From contig JAYKXP010000188.1 of assembly GCA_037176845.1 (NCBI GenBank), positions 1 through 64,000 of the forward strand: a stretch of 64,000 nucleotides of DNA, read 5' to 3'. Within the stretch, counting starts at the first letter, position 1. Every line of letters starts with the position of its first letter. Source of the stretch: Paramarasmius palmivorus. Its lineage: Eukaryota > Basidiomycota > Agaricomycetes > Agaricales > Marasmiaceae. Positions 45,478 through 56,778 of this stretch are shown piece by piece. The notes under the pieces were generated by a model that saw only the letters and a program-made list of their open reading frames with translations, did no database searches and was not told where the DNA came from. The translations under genes and the position numbers were made by a program.

Positions 45478-48400
45478 ATGTCAACTGCTACCTCTCCCGC
45501 TGAGCTATGCGACGAAAGTCGTCCATTGTCACTGTCCATAGAGGGGCCAATTCACTCACCCAACGATCATCCTGTCGACTCTGTCTCCAATTCCGTGTCG
45601 ACCACCATGGACCCACCTGTTGTTCCTCCAACGTCGATCTCTGAGGCCAACTCACCAACGGTTCTACCTAGGACAGGTGAAGCAAACGTTGATGCAGCCA
45701 ACTCTATGGCTCCGGTGCCTCCTATTGCGGACGAAAAGGTTGCTGATGACCACGACGATGCTGAAGAGAACGAAGAGGACGAGGGTGGTAAAAGAGGACG
45801 CGGCAAGCCGAGTCATTTCAAGGGTGCACGCTTGGTTTTTATGCAGAACGGGCTCAAGCGTTATATGGAGCTGAAAAACAGGCAGGAGAAAACCAAGTTT
45901 TGGCCCTCATTCATGGCCGAGCTCATGGCCGAGTTCCCGTTGTCAAAGTACCCAATTCCTCGGTCGCGTTTGACGTCTCGAGAGACGTTCGTAGAAAAGA
46001 CTGAGGATGAGGTCAACCGTTTGTCTCAGGATGGCAAGGCGGCTTACCAACGTTCGTTGAAGCGAGCGTCTGCGACGGATGAGGAGCTGTATCTCCAGGT
46101 ATGTGGCTTTGTTTATGAATCCTGATAAACTTCTGATTTAGCTTGGTAGATGGCCAAGGACTGGATGGGTTGGCACCAGAACGCTGCGCGAAAGTCGGAA
46201 GGGGGAACTCTAGGCGCAATGTTCCGAGCAGAGCTAGAGAAGAAGAAGAAGCAAATCAAGCCGCAATTCAACCACTTCGTGATGAAGCACCCCGAATACA
46301 GGACTACTGTGGTGGACCGTTCGTCGGAAACTGGTCGTCTGGATCGTCTCCCATCAAGGGCAAAGGCCGTGAAGGATTTACTAGATGATTTGCCAGAGGA
46401 GGAGATAGAGGCACTGAAAACTGAGTACTCCGAGGTGGTGATGGCTTTGGGTGAGGACGAAGGCGACGAGGATGATTCTACTCCTGACATGGCCGAACAA
46501 AAAAGGTACGAGGAACCTTTTAAAATAGTGCCTGGCTTTTACTGACGATGCGCCCTAGTCGTCGAAAGAACTTCGGCAGCTTCGCCCAAGATGTTTTGAA
46601 CATTTGGCGAAAATTGACGGGTCTGAATCTGGTTTTGTTGGCTGGGGAGTGTATCGACGGCGATGCTGATTACGATTCGTGTGTGTGAGTAATGTGGCCG
46701 CCTACTGTTCCACGTTGACTGAGAAATTTAACTAGGATTTTTTCCAAACCGGATGGTTGTCCAGATATGGACGACGGTGCTGGGGTGGATTTTGATCGTT
46801 TTTCCAATACCTTCCTTCACTGGCTGAAGGAAATCTATACCCGAACACACACGGACTCAGAGAAGACCTCTCCTTCTCATCGTTCATCCTCATCTACTCC
46901 GACACAGTCATCGAGCACTACGTCTACCCCAGCATTGGTTCAGAATCAAACATCCGAACATCTGGGCGATTCTAACAACGGGGGTAACCGGAAGGCCAGA
47001 CCGCGCGAAGGCTCAGGAAAGAAAGCATCGAGAAAAGACGAAGTTTCATCGGGCGAAGAGACACCAGAGCCTTCAGAACCTAGTGATCTGGGGTCAGGCT
47101 CAGAAGATGAGGAGCAGGAGGATCAGCTGAGGAAACCAAAGAAGGCGCCGGCTCCAGTCAACAGTGAAGGGCTGTGGGAAAGAAACGAAGAGGGTCTTCC
47201 GGTACTTCTCGTTCCTATGTGCGACTTGACACGAGAGCAGCAGGCTGCTTTTACTCGCGAATGTGCCTCAGCTATTGGTTTAACGAAGGCTGTAGAGGAC
47301 TTGGAGAAGGAGATCCACCAGAGCAGGAAGGGGAAGAAGCCGTCTGTTTCCAGATACAAGGGAACAAAGCCAACGAGAAGGTCGAGTCGGATCCAGAACG
47401 TAAGTGGGCAGTAGTGTTTGGAGTATCTATTCTAAGAGGCTTGTTCATAGGTGGAAAAGGCCCAGGAAATCGATGATGGCGATGGTAATGCTGCAGATAC
47501 CGAGGATGCATCCATGTATGATGACCGGGGTGAACAAGGAGGCGTCCACGACACCGGAAACGTTGATGAAGCCGGCGCCGAGGATACAGAGGCCGCTTCT
47601 GCCAATGGGACCGAACGTGTAATTCCGAGTATCGATAACGTTCAGAAGTTGCCGGCATGGGCTCAGGCAGTGGTGAACGGATATGCTCAGGTGGATGCAC
47701 CGCAAATGGAAGTTTGGTCCCGATTCGACGTGCAAGGCTGCTCAACACCTTTTTTGAAGGATTATGGTGGTTGGTTGCTGGGGCCCCAGAATATACAACG
47801 TCCAGAGTCGTGGACAGCAGTCGTTTACAAATGGATTGAGGTAGAGGAAGAGTGGAATAAGAGAGGTATTGTTGCTCAGGTAAGAGATGGTCTGCTGTAC
47901 GGAGGAGCCAGACTGATAGTTTGATAGGGTGCACAGATCAAAATGTTGAAGAACAAACGTCCGCAGGGGTTTTTGCAGTGGTTTAAGTATGGTAGATTGA
48001 GGTGGGAAGAGCTCGTACCTTCAGAGGTATGCGTCCAAGAGCTGGGGCATCAGTGGTGGATATGGTGGTCTAGCGTTGTGAATCCGCGGTGGAGACCGCG
48101 TTCTGAAGGTATGATCATGCCAGGGGGTCAGGGAGATTGGGAGGTAGTGCGGCTTCCAGGAAAGGATGGATTCATTCTGGCGCTGGTCTCGTTGAGGTGG
48201 TGGTGTGACCTCCTGGATAATCCCGAAACAGATTTGCTGTGGACTTCAACTCTCAAGGCGGTGTATTGGACGCTTGAGGAGTTATTGAAGGATGCACGGT
48301 TAGTTTCTATTCTATTGTGTATCAAAGGGGAGTTGATTTGACATTGTGCTTAGATCCCTCATCGTGGAAGACGAAGGCTCTAATGGTGAAGAAGACGAGC

Positions 48401-48557
48401 GGTCTGAGGTTGAGGGAGAGAATAACGAGGTCCCCAAAGAAGCTCCAGGAGACAAACGGAAACGGTCAGTTTATAGATTTGGATATTGACTACTGGGTAC
48501 TGATACAATACCAGGATCGTAAACACAGCAGGAAGGCGGACCAAGCGGCGTCGGTGA
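45478..48557 (+). CDS. Large KDZ-transposon cargo protein, Agaricomycete-specific
   Basis: Eight exons. Exon 1 (45478-46098): acidic N-terminus, then GKRGRGKPSHFKGARLVF and FWPSFMAELMAEFPLSKYPI. Exon 2 (46150-46505): MAKDWMGWHQNAARKSEGGT, LPSRAKAVKDLLDDLPEEEI. Exons 3-4 (46559-47399): SFAQDVLNIWRKLTGLNLVL, then a Ser/Glu-rich linker and LPVLLVPMCDLTREQQAAFT. Exon 5 (47451-47880) and exon 6 (47929-48298) hold the tryptophan-rich end HQWWIWWSSVVNPRWRPRSE, GDWEVVRLPGKDGFILALVS. The last exons end with a basic tail RRTKRRR, stop at 48555-48557. I know this family as abundant hypothetical proteins in mushroom genomes; the function is unknown. Its stop is 300 bp from the transposon end. Confidence 0.6.
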
Positions 48558-48796
48558 ATGAATGGTGGCCTGTATCCACTGCGGTTTTACAATGTATGAT
48601 TGATACTTTGCAAATAGTTCCTGTTAGGCGTTGGTGACATTAAATTGATTGTGACCCATAGTTATTCGGCGTGATGTGAGTTGTGACAAGCAAACTGGAC
48701 ATTATTTATTATTATATTTCTCTGTTCCCAAATTTGGATTGGGCTGATTTGTCATTCTAACATGCTGGGCTGGCAGTGAGGAACACGTCCCTGTTA

Positions 48797-48857
48797 TTTT
48801 GCAATATGACTCTGGGTCATGACTGAGCAACTTTGTAAAACATCAGCTGGTACGGGT
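48797..48857 (-). repeat. Right terminal repeat of the KDZ transposon
   Basis: Read inverted: ACCCGTACCAGCTGATG, TTTTACAAAGT, 24 nt including ccagagtca, then ATTGCAAAA. The spacing is identical to the left end. Confidence 0.8.
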
Positions 48858-48867
48858 GGAGGTTGAA

Positions 48868-48886
48868 AGTTTTTGGTTTGGGGGAG
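48868..48886 (+). promoter_or_regulatory. Internal polypurine-tract-like sequence of the LTR element
   Basis: TTTTTGGTTTGGGGGAG here is identical over 17 nt to the tract directly before the 3' LTR (52080-52096). It belongs to the retrotransposon, not to the KDZ element, whose target duplication ends at 48865. It could prime plus-strand synthesis internally, like the central tract of some retroelements, or mark an older element end. Confidence 0.5.
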
Positions 48887-49274
48887 GGATACGCTTAATC
48901 CGCGTATTTTTCGGCCGATGTAGCGCATTTTTGATGAGAATTACTAAGTTCCACTCGGCTAGACGCTGATGATGGCAACTTAGATTGTCAAAATGCTGCC
49001 TAAAAGGCTATCTTACACGATCTAGCTGAATACTCGATGTCGAGTGAGGACTTAGGATAATTTTCAAGGGTCACACAAGTGCAGAAACAAGAACTACATT
49101 TTATTTTAGGTCCAAGTGACCTTTTGAATGTAAGAATTTGTGCACTAGGGCACGAGTACAGCAGAGATATTTTTATAGTGCTTCTCAGCACTCTAGACTA
49201 CGATGCGATGCGATATGAATACGTATACAAAAACAAAACGTCCACGACGACGTTGACCAACCCCCACCAGCCAG

Positions 49275-51559
49275 CTAGTTGGCGTCCTCGGCGTCCTCAG
49301 CAGGCTAGACGAGGGTTAGCATCGAGAAGAATAACACAAGAATAAAAACTTACAGCCTTGTCGACGGTAGAAGCCTTGGCAGCGGCAGCAGAAGTTGATG
49401 CTTCAGCTGGTGCTTCGGACTCTGCCTCGGACGACTCGGCCTTGTCCTCGAGCGACATAGGAGGAACGACGGCTGTAAGAAAAGAATATTCAGTATGAGC
49501 TAGACGATATCTAAAAGATATAGCTAGGACTTACTGGCGAGAATACTCTGGTCATCGAGAGCGACGACCTCTAGACGTCCATTAACATACTTGACTTCGT
49601 AGTCGCGACAGTTGAACTGGTCTGTGGGCCAGCTCAATGAAGCGATGAGGCAGTTGATGTGGTCTTCGGTGTAGGAGAAGCCTTCGGGGTCAGCCTTGCG
49701 AAGAATATGGATCAGGATGCGAGGGTCACGCGTAGCACGTCGGATCTGAGCAGCCAGGTCGTCTAGACGTTGGTCCGACTCTTTGAGAGCAGCCACGGCA
49801 GTGTTGTGGACTTCGACGAGACGCTTTTGAGAGGCGATGATCTCTCGACGATGTTCCAACATGCTCAAGAGACCTAGATAAAGAATAGAATCAGAATAAA
49901 ACCCAGAATAGAGAACAAGGTAGCTTACCTGCTTCACCTTGCAACCCTAGCTGAAAGAGGTTGTCATAGGACTCCACAATGGTAGCGATAGGCATGTCTA
50001 GAGAGCAACGTTGACGGCCTTGAGCACATTGATGGCACTTGTGTGGACCGGTTCCAGTCGTATTGGGGGCGCAAGGGAGAGCCAAGGACGAACAACGCGA
50101 GCAATTGAACGTGGCGTTCGAGGGCTAATAAGAAAGCACTTGTATCAGTAAAATGGGCATGAAAGAATGGCTTCTAGACACTTACTCGAGTGAAGAGAGA
50201 CGTTGCCATCGACACCTCTTTGTGAGTAAGTCCCATCTCGGGGTCGGAAGGGACATAGATCTTCCCTGGCATGTCTAGAAGACGAAAGAATAAGAATCTA
50301 AAGGATGAGCAGAAGGCTAGACGACTTACTGATGCTGTCGTCGACGTAATGGGGCAGTTCTCGAAGGGATTTCTTCTTCTTGACTGATACCGTGGTCGCT
50401 GATGACTTAGTGGAAGTAGTCTTCTTGGACGAAGCAGATGGTGCAGGTGCAACCTCTAGCTCATCCTAGACAAAGAATTGAATAAGAAACAAGATAAGAA
50501 TAAGGAGGAATGACATACGTTGTCGTCCTCGTCGTCTTCTTCTTCATCTTCCGACCCAGACTCAGACTCGTCATCATCCTGGACGTTCACGACTTCTGGC
50601 TCCGGACTGGTGGATCCACCATCCGAGGTAACGATACGTCGACGCTTGGAGGAGGATTGGGTTTTGCTAGCTGGTCCAAAAGGAGGAATGGGAGAGCTTT
50701 TGCGCTTCGTTGTCGAGACATAAGTGATCTCTGGGAGAGACGCCTCAGACGCAGATCGAGCACGCTAGAGCAAGCTCAAGTCAGTGTCTAGAAGAAAGAC
50801 TTAAGAATACAAACGTGAATTACCTTTTTCCCGGCACTTTTACTAGTGCTAGATTCCATTTTGAAGCCTGGTTCCAACTTAATCTTGATGCTAGACAATC
50901 CGCCAGCTTTGGACGTCGACGCGGAAGAAGCGGCAGGAGCTTTCGGGGCGGAAAATGTGCGAATCGTGGGTTTAGGAGCAGAGAATGTTGAAGGAGAAGG
51001 ATGTGCTGGGACGGGGACCTCATCGTTCATGTTCCACTCCTAAACCGGACAATGTTAGACTGCTAGAAAAGAATAAATAAGAATATAAGGGGCGTACCGT
51101 GAGGCCGTCTTTGAGGGCAGCGGCTAGACTGGTCTTGGTCCAAATTAGCTTGCGGTCGGCAGCGGTGAAGAGGCCTTGGTCGTCCATAATGTGGCCCATG
51201 CGAGAGATAGTTGCCAAAACCTGGGAAGCTGGGTAATATTGCGGCATGTCGGTACCAATGTACGACTGTTGTAGAAGGCGCTAGAAACCAGGGCTACGTT
51301 AGAAAGAAGAAAAGAACAAGAATATAAAAAACGGACTCACCAAAGCGGTGGAAGACGAACGAAAACAAACGAGAGCTTTGTCGACGTTTATGGAGTCGTC
51401 GTGATCAACAAAAAGCTGGTTGTACAAGCGTCGGAACTTGGCCTGCAGCCGGCCAGCAGCTGTGACGATTTGCGTGAGACGTTGATGTTCCGCAGAGGTG
51501 ACGGCGGCGGTTTTCTGGTCATCGGTTGGAGGACGATTGACTTGTTTCGTTCGCGCCAT
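49275..51559 (-). CDS. Antisense accessory protein 2 with a zinc-cluster-like motif
   Basis: Spliced gene opposite to gag-pol. ATG at 51559 (MARTKQVNRPPTDDQKTAAV), then exons with LQAKFRRLYNQLFVDHDDSI and PQYYPASQVLATISRMGHIM, a Ser/Pro/Lys-rich stretch, an acidic run near 50520-50570 (DDDESESGSEDEEEDDED), MPGKIYVPSDPEMGLTHKEV, and a cysteine cluster FNCSRCSSLALPC...KCHQCAQGRQRC (C-x2-C-x6-C ... C-x2-C-x6-C, near 50000-50110) resembling fungal Zn2Cys6 fingers. The C-terminal exons hold a coiled coil (LEHRREIIASQKRLVEVHNT). The last exon ends DAEDAN, stop at 49275-49277. I recall similar antisense proteins from other mushroom Gypsy elements. Probably nuclear and nucleic-acid binding. Confidence 0.65.
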
Positions 51560-51699
51560 GTAGTTGATTAGGGCAACGCGGCCGAAGAAAGAGTCGAGAG
51601 AGTCTGGAGGAATATACGGGGGGAAATACGGGAACGTGTTGGCGTATAGGTGAAGGGGGAAGGGAGGAAAGGAATGAAAATTCTAAGTCCAACCACCCA

Positions 51700-51715
51700 T
51701 AACCTATATAGACGA
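51700..51715 (-). promoter_or_regulatory. TATA-like box of antisense gene 2
   Basis: The minus strand reads gtctatataggttatggg, about 150 nt upstream of the ATG at 51559. As with antisense gene 1, it suggests a promoter of its own. Confidence 0.45.
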
Positions 51716-52077
51716 CCGATCACATCCGCGTGGCGACTTCTTTAGGAATCGAAGCACGTCGGACCCGGGCGCAGCAGATCCCCACTATTCCCGATAAAGA
51801 AATAGGGCTTTGATCGCCGTGCGCAAGCAAGGCAATTGACTACCCAAAGAATATACCTTGAGAATAGGGCTAGTAGAGGTGCTTAAAGACGATTTAAGTA
51901 CTGTACACCGGCTATACTCCGAATAGAAGATTGATTTCCTTATAAGGAACATCAATTGATCGCTAGTTGATGAAAATGTCGTCATCATTGATGTCGAACG
52001 CTTTGATGCATGATTTGGATTTTTGGACTTAGTGCCCGCTCCGAAGAGAGACCTTACCAGAGACCGAGGACGGTCTA

Positions 52078-52097
52078 GATTTTTGGTTTGGGGGAGA
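52078..52097 (+). promoter_or_regulatory. Polypurine tract before the 3' LTR
   Basis: A T-rich stretch followed by ggtttgggggaga abuts the LTR start TGATATGG. This is the expected primer site for plus-strand DNA synthesis. Confidence 0.8.
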
Positions 52098-53990
52098 TGA
52101 TATGGTCCAAAATATAAATCGCGTATCTAGACGAATATTCTTGCCTTCAACAAGTTTTAATACACTTGATAAGGGAAACAAGAGCACTAGTGTGAGCCCG
52201 AGCAGCTAGTGAAAGCGGACTTAGGCTCTAACAAAGAGTAACTAGTTGTCTATACGCTTGTTCATGGATCGTATGATCAGGCTATGGTAGCTGGGGACTT
52301 AGCCATGCATGCTAGACGTGTCCGAAAACTGTAGGACTGTCTATACTAGAAAGACGGTTGTCGTGTCATCTATAGAAACGCTATGGAATTGGCTATAGAC
52401 TTCTTATGAGGCTATACAACTGATCTGGAAGAGTTGTTGCGACTAGAGACCTTGAATAATGTCTGCGACCAAGGGGATTCGAACTTGGCACAGAATAGAC
52501 GCATAGGCGTAGAGACACATTGTTGACTGACCAGTCTAGACGCTGGCAGGATATGATGGAAAGAGGATCTTCCGCTCTAGGAGGAAGCGCGCGTGTTGCA
52601 GCTTGGATTAATCCGAAGCTCTCAGCATAGCTTAGTAAAATCGATGAGATCCGAAGCTAGACGGCCGAAGATCGACTTGATAAGCAAGCAAGGTTTTAGG
52701 GTTTTACGCTAGCCGCTTACTACAAGCGAGTTACTTGCCCAGGACATTTCGGACTCATCGCCGAAAGGTGTAGATCCGAAACCAACCAGAGAATTATATC
52801 TCAGAAGAGAGACCGTACCTTTCCCCTGGCTAGACGAAGTGCTAGCTAGGAATGGTGATAGAATTACGCATTCTTGAACCTAGAAGAATATAGAAGAATA
52901 GACTCTAAGGGAGGGACTCGAAGGGAAGATGTCTAGGCAGTTCCTGACGATATCCGATACCAAGGAGAGCCGTCTCCGCTCAACAGCTATGTACCATGCG
53001 GTCTAGCAAGAGTGAGTCAGCACAAGGAAGAAGGATAGTCCACCGAGCGATTTCCGACGTGGAGCTAGCCAAATATTTGGAACTGCTTTCAGGACCAAAA
53101 TGCGAATAAACCCAGAATATGGACGAAAGATCGTCTAAAAAGAATATTTCATTTCCTTCTTAAGTAGTTCTATACCTTGTATGGGCAGCGAGCCATCGGA
53201 ATCATAGCTAGAAGTATGTATCTGTAGATTATGGGTAAATAGGACAGCTAGAGGGTATATAAGCTGGCCCATTTCGATACGAAAAGGCAAGCAAGTAGAT
53301 CCCCCCACTGTCAGATAGCACAGAGCAATCAACGACTTTGGAACTTGACTTCAGAGAATATTTAAGAATATACCCCACCTGACACAGAGTCAGTGATTTG
53401 CTACTTGTATAGCTGTGATAAGCGTACAGTAGTCTCTTGAATAGAACGTACTGAGTTGCGTCTAGACGGGATTTGACTTGACCACCGAGGTTTGGAGTAC
53501 TAGGGACTCCCACCTAAGTTGAGGTACTGAGGACAGAGGGCCTCCTACCTAAGTTTGAGATATAGAGGACAGAGGGCCTCCTTATCTATTGTAACTGAAG
53601 TATTGTGGACAGAGGGCCACCTTACTTATTGTTTTGGCACTGAGGACTGAGGGCCTCCCATTGCCATATATTGGTCATTGTTGAACTTGTTTGGAATCGA
53701 TCCAGTTTGGATATTGAAGAGGCTAGCTGCACTTGGGCACTATCCTGTTGCATTTTGTTGATTTCTGTGTTCGTTGGATACGAATATACACCTTATACCT
53801 TTCTCTATACCACGCACCTTTGTTGTTCGTTGGTCTAGATCGAGTACTAGAGTGTCTATAGCGATAATACATCGTTTCTTGATCTTACTACCGTGCGGAA
53901 CCTTTGCCAACGCCGAGCCATCCTCGCACAAAAGAGGTTGAGTTGTGTTTTGTTGTCTCTAGACGGCCTTACACCAATTGAACCCATTCA
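52098..53990 (+). repeat. 3' LTR
   Basis: Near-identical to the 5' LTR. One extra A near 53140 accounts for the 1-bp length difference. The flank after it is ccgggattag. Confidence 0.95.
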
Positions 53991-54589
53991 CCGGGATTAG
54001 ACCTGCATGTCGCATTGAAGCGCTCTCGCTTTCTCCTGCGTATGCGCGTTCACTTTGAGCTCGAAGAAGACTTTACTCGGAAGAACGAACCACTAGCTTG
54101 ACCGAGCAACCACCGGCGTTTTAAATCCACGTGGCAGACCTAGCGCCCACAGGCAAGTTGCGCGCTTGATGAGTTTCTGCTTCTACTGACAATTCCCTTC
54201 CAGTACCCTGTTTTTTTTTATCTTTCAGCCCTCGAGTCGCGACCTGGACTTATCGCTCGTTGTCGACTTTCAGTGTGTTCCCCTTGGACGATGAAAAAAA
54301 CTGTTCAAGTAAGCTCCGCGCAGACCGCCCGAAGAAAGTATGTACGATTTTGTGATAACTGATCCGACAGTGCAGCTGACTCGCCTCTCCTCAAGCATTA
54401 CACATTAAATACCGCCCTTGCCTTTTTCGGTCGCAAAGTACGCCCGTTTTTCGCGTGCAGTCCCTCGGATTACCTGAAGTATGCCCTCAAAGAATTCTAG
54501 TTTGGTTCCGACTCATTCAGCCACGATTGATACATAAGCAGGGAGGGCCCAAGTTCTGGGTCTTTAGCTCTCTCTTTCTTACCACCACC
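53991..54589. other. Flank of the retrotransposon and promoter of the next gene
   Basis: The first about 70 bp may be the displaced end of the gene truncated at 19659. The rest has pyrimidine-rich stretches (ttttttttatctttcagccc) and no ORF with support. Confidence 0.35.
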
Positions 54590-56251
54590 ATGAACGAGTT
54601 GGTCTTTATGCTCCTGTACGTTTTTTTTTTTTTTTGATTTCTGTTTCTCTTCTTTGAATATTTTATTGTTCGTCTCGTCGATGACTTACTCTCTCGTCCT
54701 TAGAGGCCAACTGGCCTTCGAGCTGTTGCTAGGCAGTGCGTTCCGGTACACCTCAACCAGCACCTCCCCCGCTCTCGAAGACGTGATTAAGACCCATTGC
54801 ATTCAACGATACATGCAGACCGTCCTTTCCTTCGTCGCTTACGAGTTCTGGGATGCATTTAGAGTTCTACAACTCGAGACTGGAGCCATGATTAGTGGAG
54901 CTTGCGCGCTCGGTATGTTCACCGTGCCCAACAGCGACGCTCCCTTGGAAGTTTTCGTGGCGGCGATGCATGTCGCTAGGGTTCTACAGTTCTTCCTCGA
55001 CCTTGGTTATGTCTTCAAACCTAGTCTTCCAGAGGATCAATGGCCCGCCGATCGATCGGCCATTATCTGGTTAGAGGAACAGCTCAGTAATACCACGGCA
55101 GCCGTCAAGAAGACACACACTCCTATGGTCGACGAGGCGCTAGTCGCCAACGTGTTCTTACTCCGAAACCAACACGGTCATGAAGTCCAGGTTGTATCGA
55201 GTAACGGCACTGCTACTGATCTCGTTCTCAACTTACACTCGAGTGAGTCGTCTTTATCTGTTCCGAGGTATGTGTGCTAACAGATGATTACGATAGGTAT
55301 TTACATGAACCTCGTCACCGCTACGCATATGATAATGCTCTTCCCGGTCACGACCTTGGAAAGACGCGTTGCCATCGATTTCACTGTTCCTCAAGGTACC
55401 GGGTCGACGATCATGTTACCTTACTTCATGGGCGATCCTGTGAAGGTTAATCCCTCATTGACGGCACTCGAAGTTCTACAGCCTGCCTCTGAGGCCAACA
55501 TTTTTCCTCGTTCGGTCTCAGGCCCGTCTTCGTTAGGAGTAGCCCTCCCGACCATCGATCTGCCGTACGGATCCAATTTCCCTGGCAGTGAAGAAGTTGT
55601 AGGTTCTGGATCCTGGCAAATGGGAATCAGCCCTAGGAACATGGCGTCCATCAAAACGGTCACCTATACTCATCCGTCCCTACATCAAACTTATACGTTG
55701 GCCTCCGCTGTTCACTCCGACTTGCTTCATTTCCAAGGCGGCGCCTTTGCAACCCATAACGCACCCGGTAATTCGTCGCCCCAAGACGAAACATTCATAT
55801 CGATCTTGGAATCCATCCTCAGCCATATGTCGTCGTCCCATAGGTCGCTCTATAATCACAACAGGAAGGTTATTGCTACTCAACTGTACACTTGGTGTGG
55901 CTATTGGAACGCATTGCCTCCGAGGTTTGCGCCCAGCGCTGCTGTCGCTAGCAGCGCGTTCACTGTGTTGAACACCCTTCCGCCAACAGAGCCTGATGAT
56001 TTACGGGTAAGCATTTGCTTTTTTTTAGACCTTCATTCGGTTAACGTACCTTGCTTCTATCGCAGATTATACTGCTTTGTGAACCGAGGTCAGAAGTAGA
56101 CGGAAGAGTTTGGACTACCCTCACAGTCTATCATTTGAAAAAGTCCAAAGACGGTGCTCGGCACAAGGAAGCCATAGGTACTTTCGAAGATATGGCGATG
56201 AGCATTCGCTTGGGTACGTATTCGACTCTCTACGAATTTTCCATGACTTAA
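54590..56251 (+). CDS. Agaricomycete protein with a nucleotidyltransferase-like motif
   Basis: ATG at 54590 (MNELVFMLL), an intron containing a T-run (about 54616-54702), then GQLAFELLLGSAFRYTSTST, FEFW-type helix AYEFWDAFRVLQLETGAMIS and GACALGMFTV. The pattern Gly-x-hydrophobic-Ser-Gly...Ala-Leu recalls the mushroom family whose members read TGxxISGSxAL, with a nucleotidyltransferase-like fold. It continues HVARVLQFFLDLGYVFKPSL and VANVFLLRNQHGHEVQVVSS. An intron at 55242-55295 leads to IYMNLVTATHMIMLFPVTTL and a long second half. The intron ending at about 56065 leads to IILLCEPRSEVDGRVWTTLT, stop at 56251. About 490 residues. No catalytic Asp pair is evident, so enzymatic activity is doubtful. 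Confidence 0.55.
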
Positions 56252-56778
56252 TGCCGATCCACCCAGTCACCTTCGATGCTGATACCAAGCTGAAGATCGA
56301 GTTGTAGCTGCTCATAATCGATAGCGTATTGGAACTGATTTCTTTCATCCTTTTTTGTTTCTAGAAAAAGCTCTTTTTCGGTATCTCTTTGTAAATACCC
56401 TGCTCATAGAATCTATCTGTCTTGTGTCATCTTGCGGATGCTTACCAGAAGGTTTGAACCGAAACGGTAGGACCGTGAAGCGTCGTGCTGCAGTGCAATC
56501 CACACTGTTCTGACAAACAAGGTTGGGCGAATCTCGTTTAATTGAGCGGTGTCCATGCAGCAACTACTCTAATACAACACGATGCTTCGAAATAACGAGA
56601 AAGGTCCACTCTTCACATGAGGTGCAGCACACCAACCTCGAACCTTATTGGCAGTCGTGGCTTTTTCGCCTCCGTACCGGGCAGCGTCGAGAGATCACGA
56701 GTAGTCTAAGGATTGGCTATATAAACAAGCCTTCTCGATTGTCAGATTCTCTCATTCAAGTACTCTACCCTCTCAAAG

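Larger units (their letters stand above)
31243..48857 (-). mobile_element. KDZ DNA transposon, 17.6 kb, with TET/JBP and other genes
   Basis: The flanks carry an exact 8-bp target duplication GGAGGTTG (31235-31242 and 48858-48865). Left end CAGCCGACCTTGTTGGTC, right end (inverted) ACCCGTACCAGCTGATG. Both ends then have TTTTACAAAGT (31261-31271; 48830-48840 inverted) and, 34 bp further in, TTGCAAA. Inside are a KDZ transposase, a divergent TET/JBP gene and six other genes, with both outermost coding ends 240-300 bp from the termini. It is inserted between the first antisense gene and a polypurine tract of the LTR element. Removing it restores ggaggttgaaagtttttgg. Target duplications of 8 bp are known for Zisupton. 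Confidence 0.85.
19660..53990 (+). mobile_element. Ty3/Gypsy LTR retrotransposon with a 17.6-kb nested insertion
   Basis: LTRs of 1,892 and 1,893 bp both begin TGATATGG and end CCCATTCA. Internal order: primer-binding site, gag, protease, pol (RT, RNase H, integrase: Gypsy order), an antisense gene, a polypurine tract, a second antisense gene, a second polypurine tract, the 3' LTR. Without the KDZ transposon at 31243-48857 it measures about 16.7 kb. The LTRs differ at about six substitutions and one indel (roughly 0.4 percent), so the insertion is recent. The flanks, tccga and ccggg, share only ccg in offset register, so a clean 4-6 bp target duplication is missing. Confidence 0.93.

Noticed and set aside
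31243..48857. The KDZ gene block as native cargo of the LTR retrotransposon
   Set aside because: It has its own termini and target duplication, so it is a later insertion.
31243..48857. A Starship-type giant element
   Set aside because: No tyrosine recombinase (DUF3435) gene was seen, and the transposase is clearly KDZ.
54600..54640. T-run as a transcription terminator
   Set aside because: It lies within a well-supported first intron of the gene at 54590.
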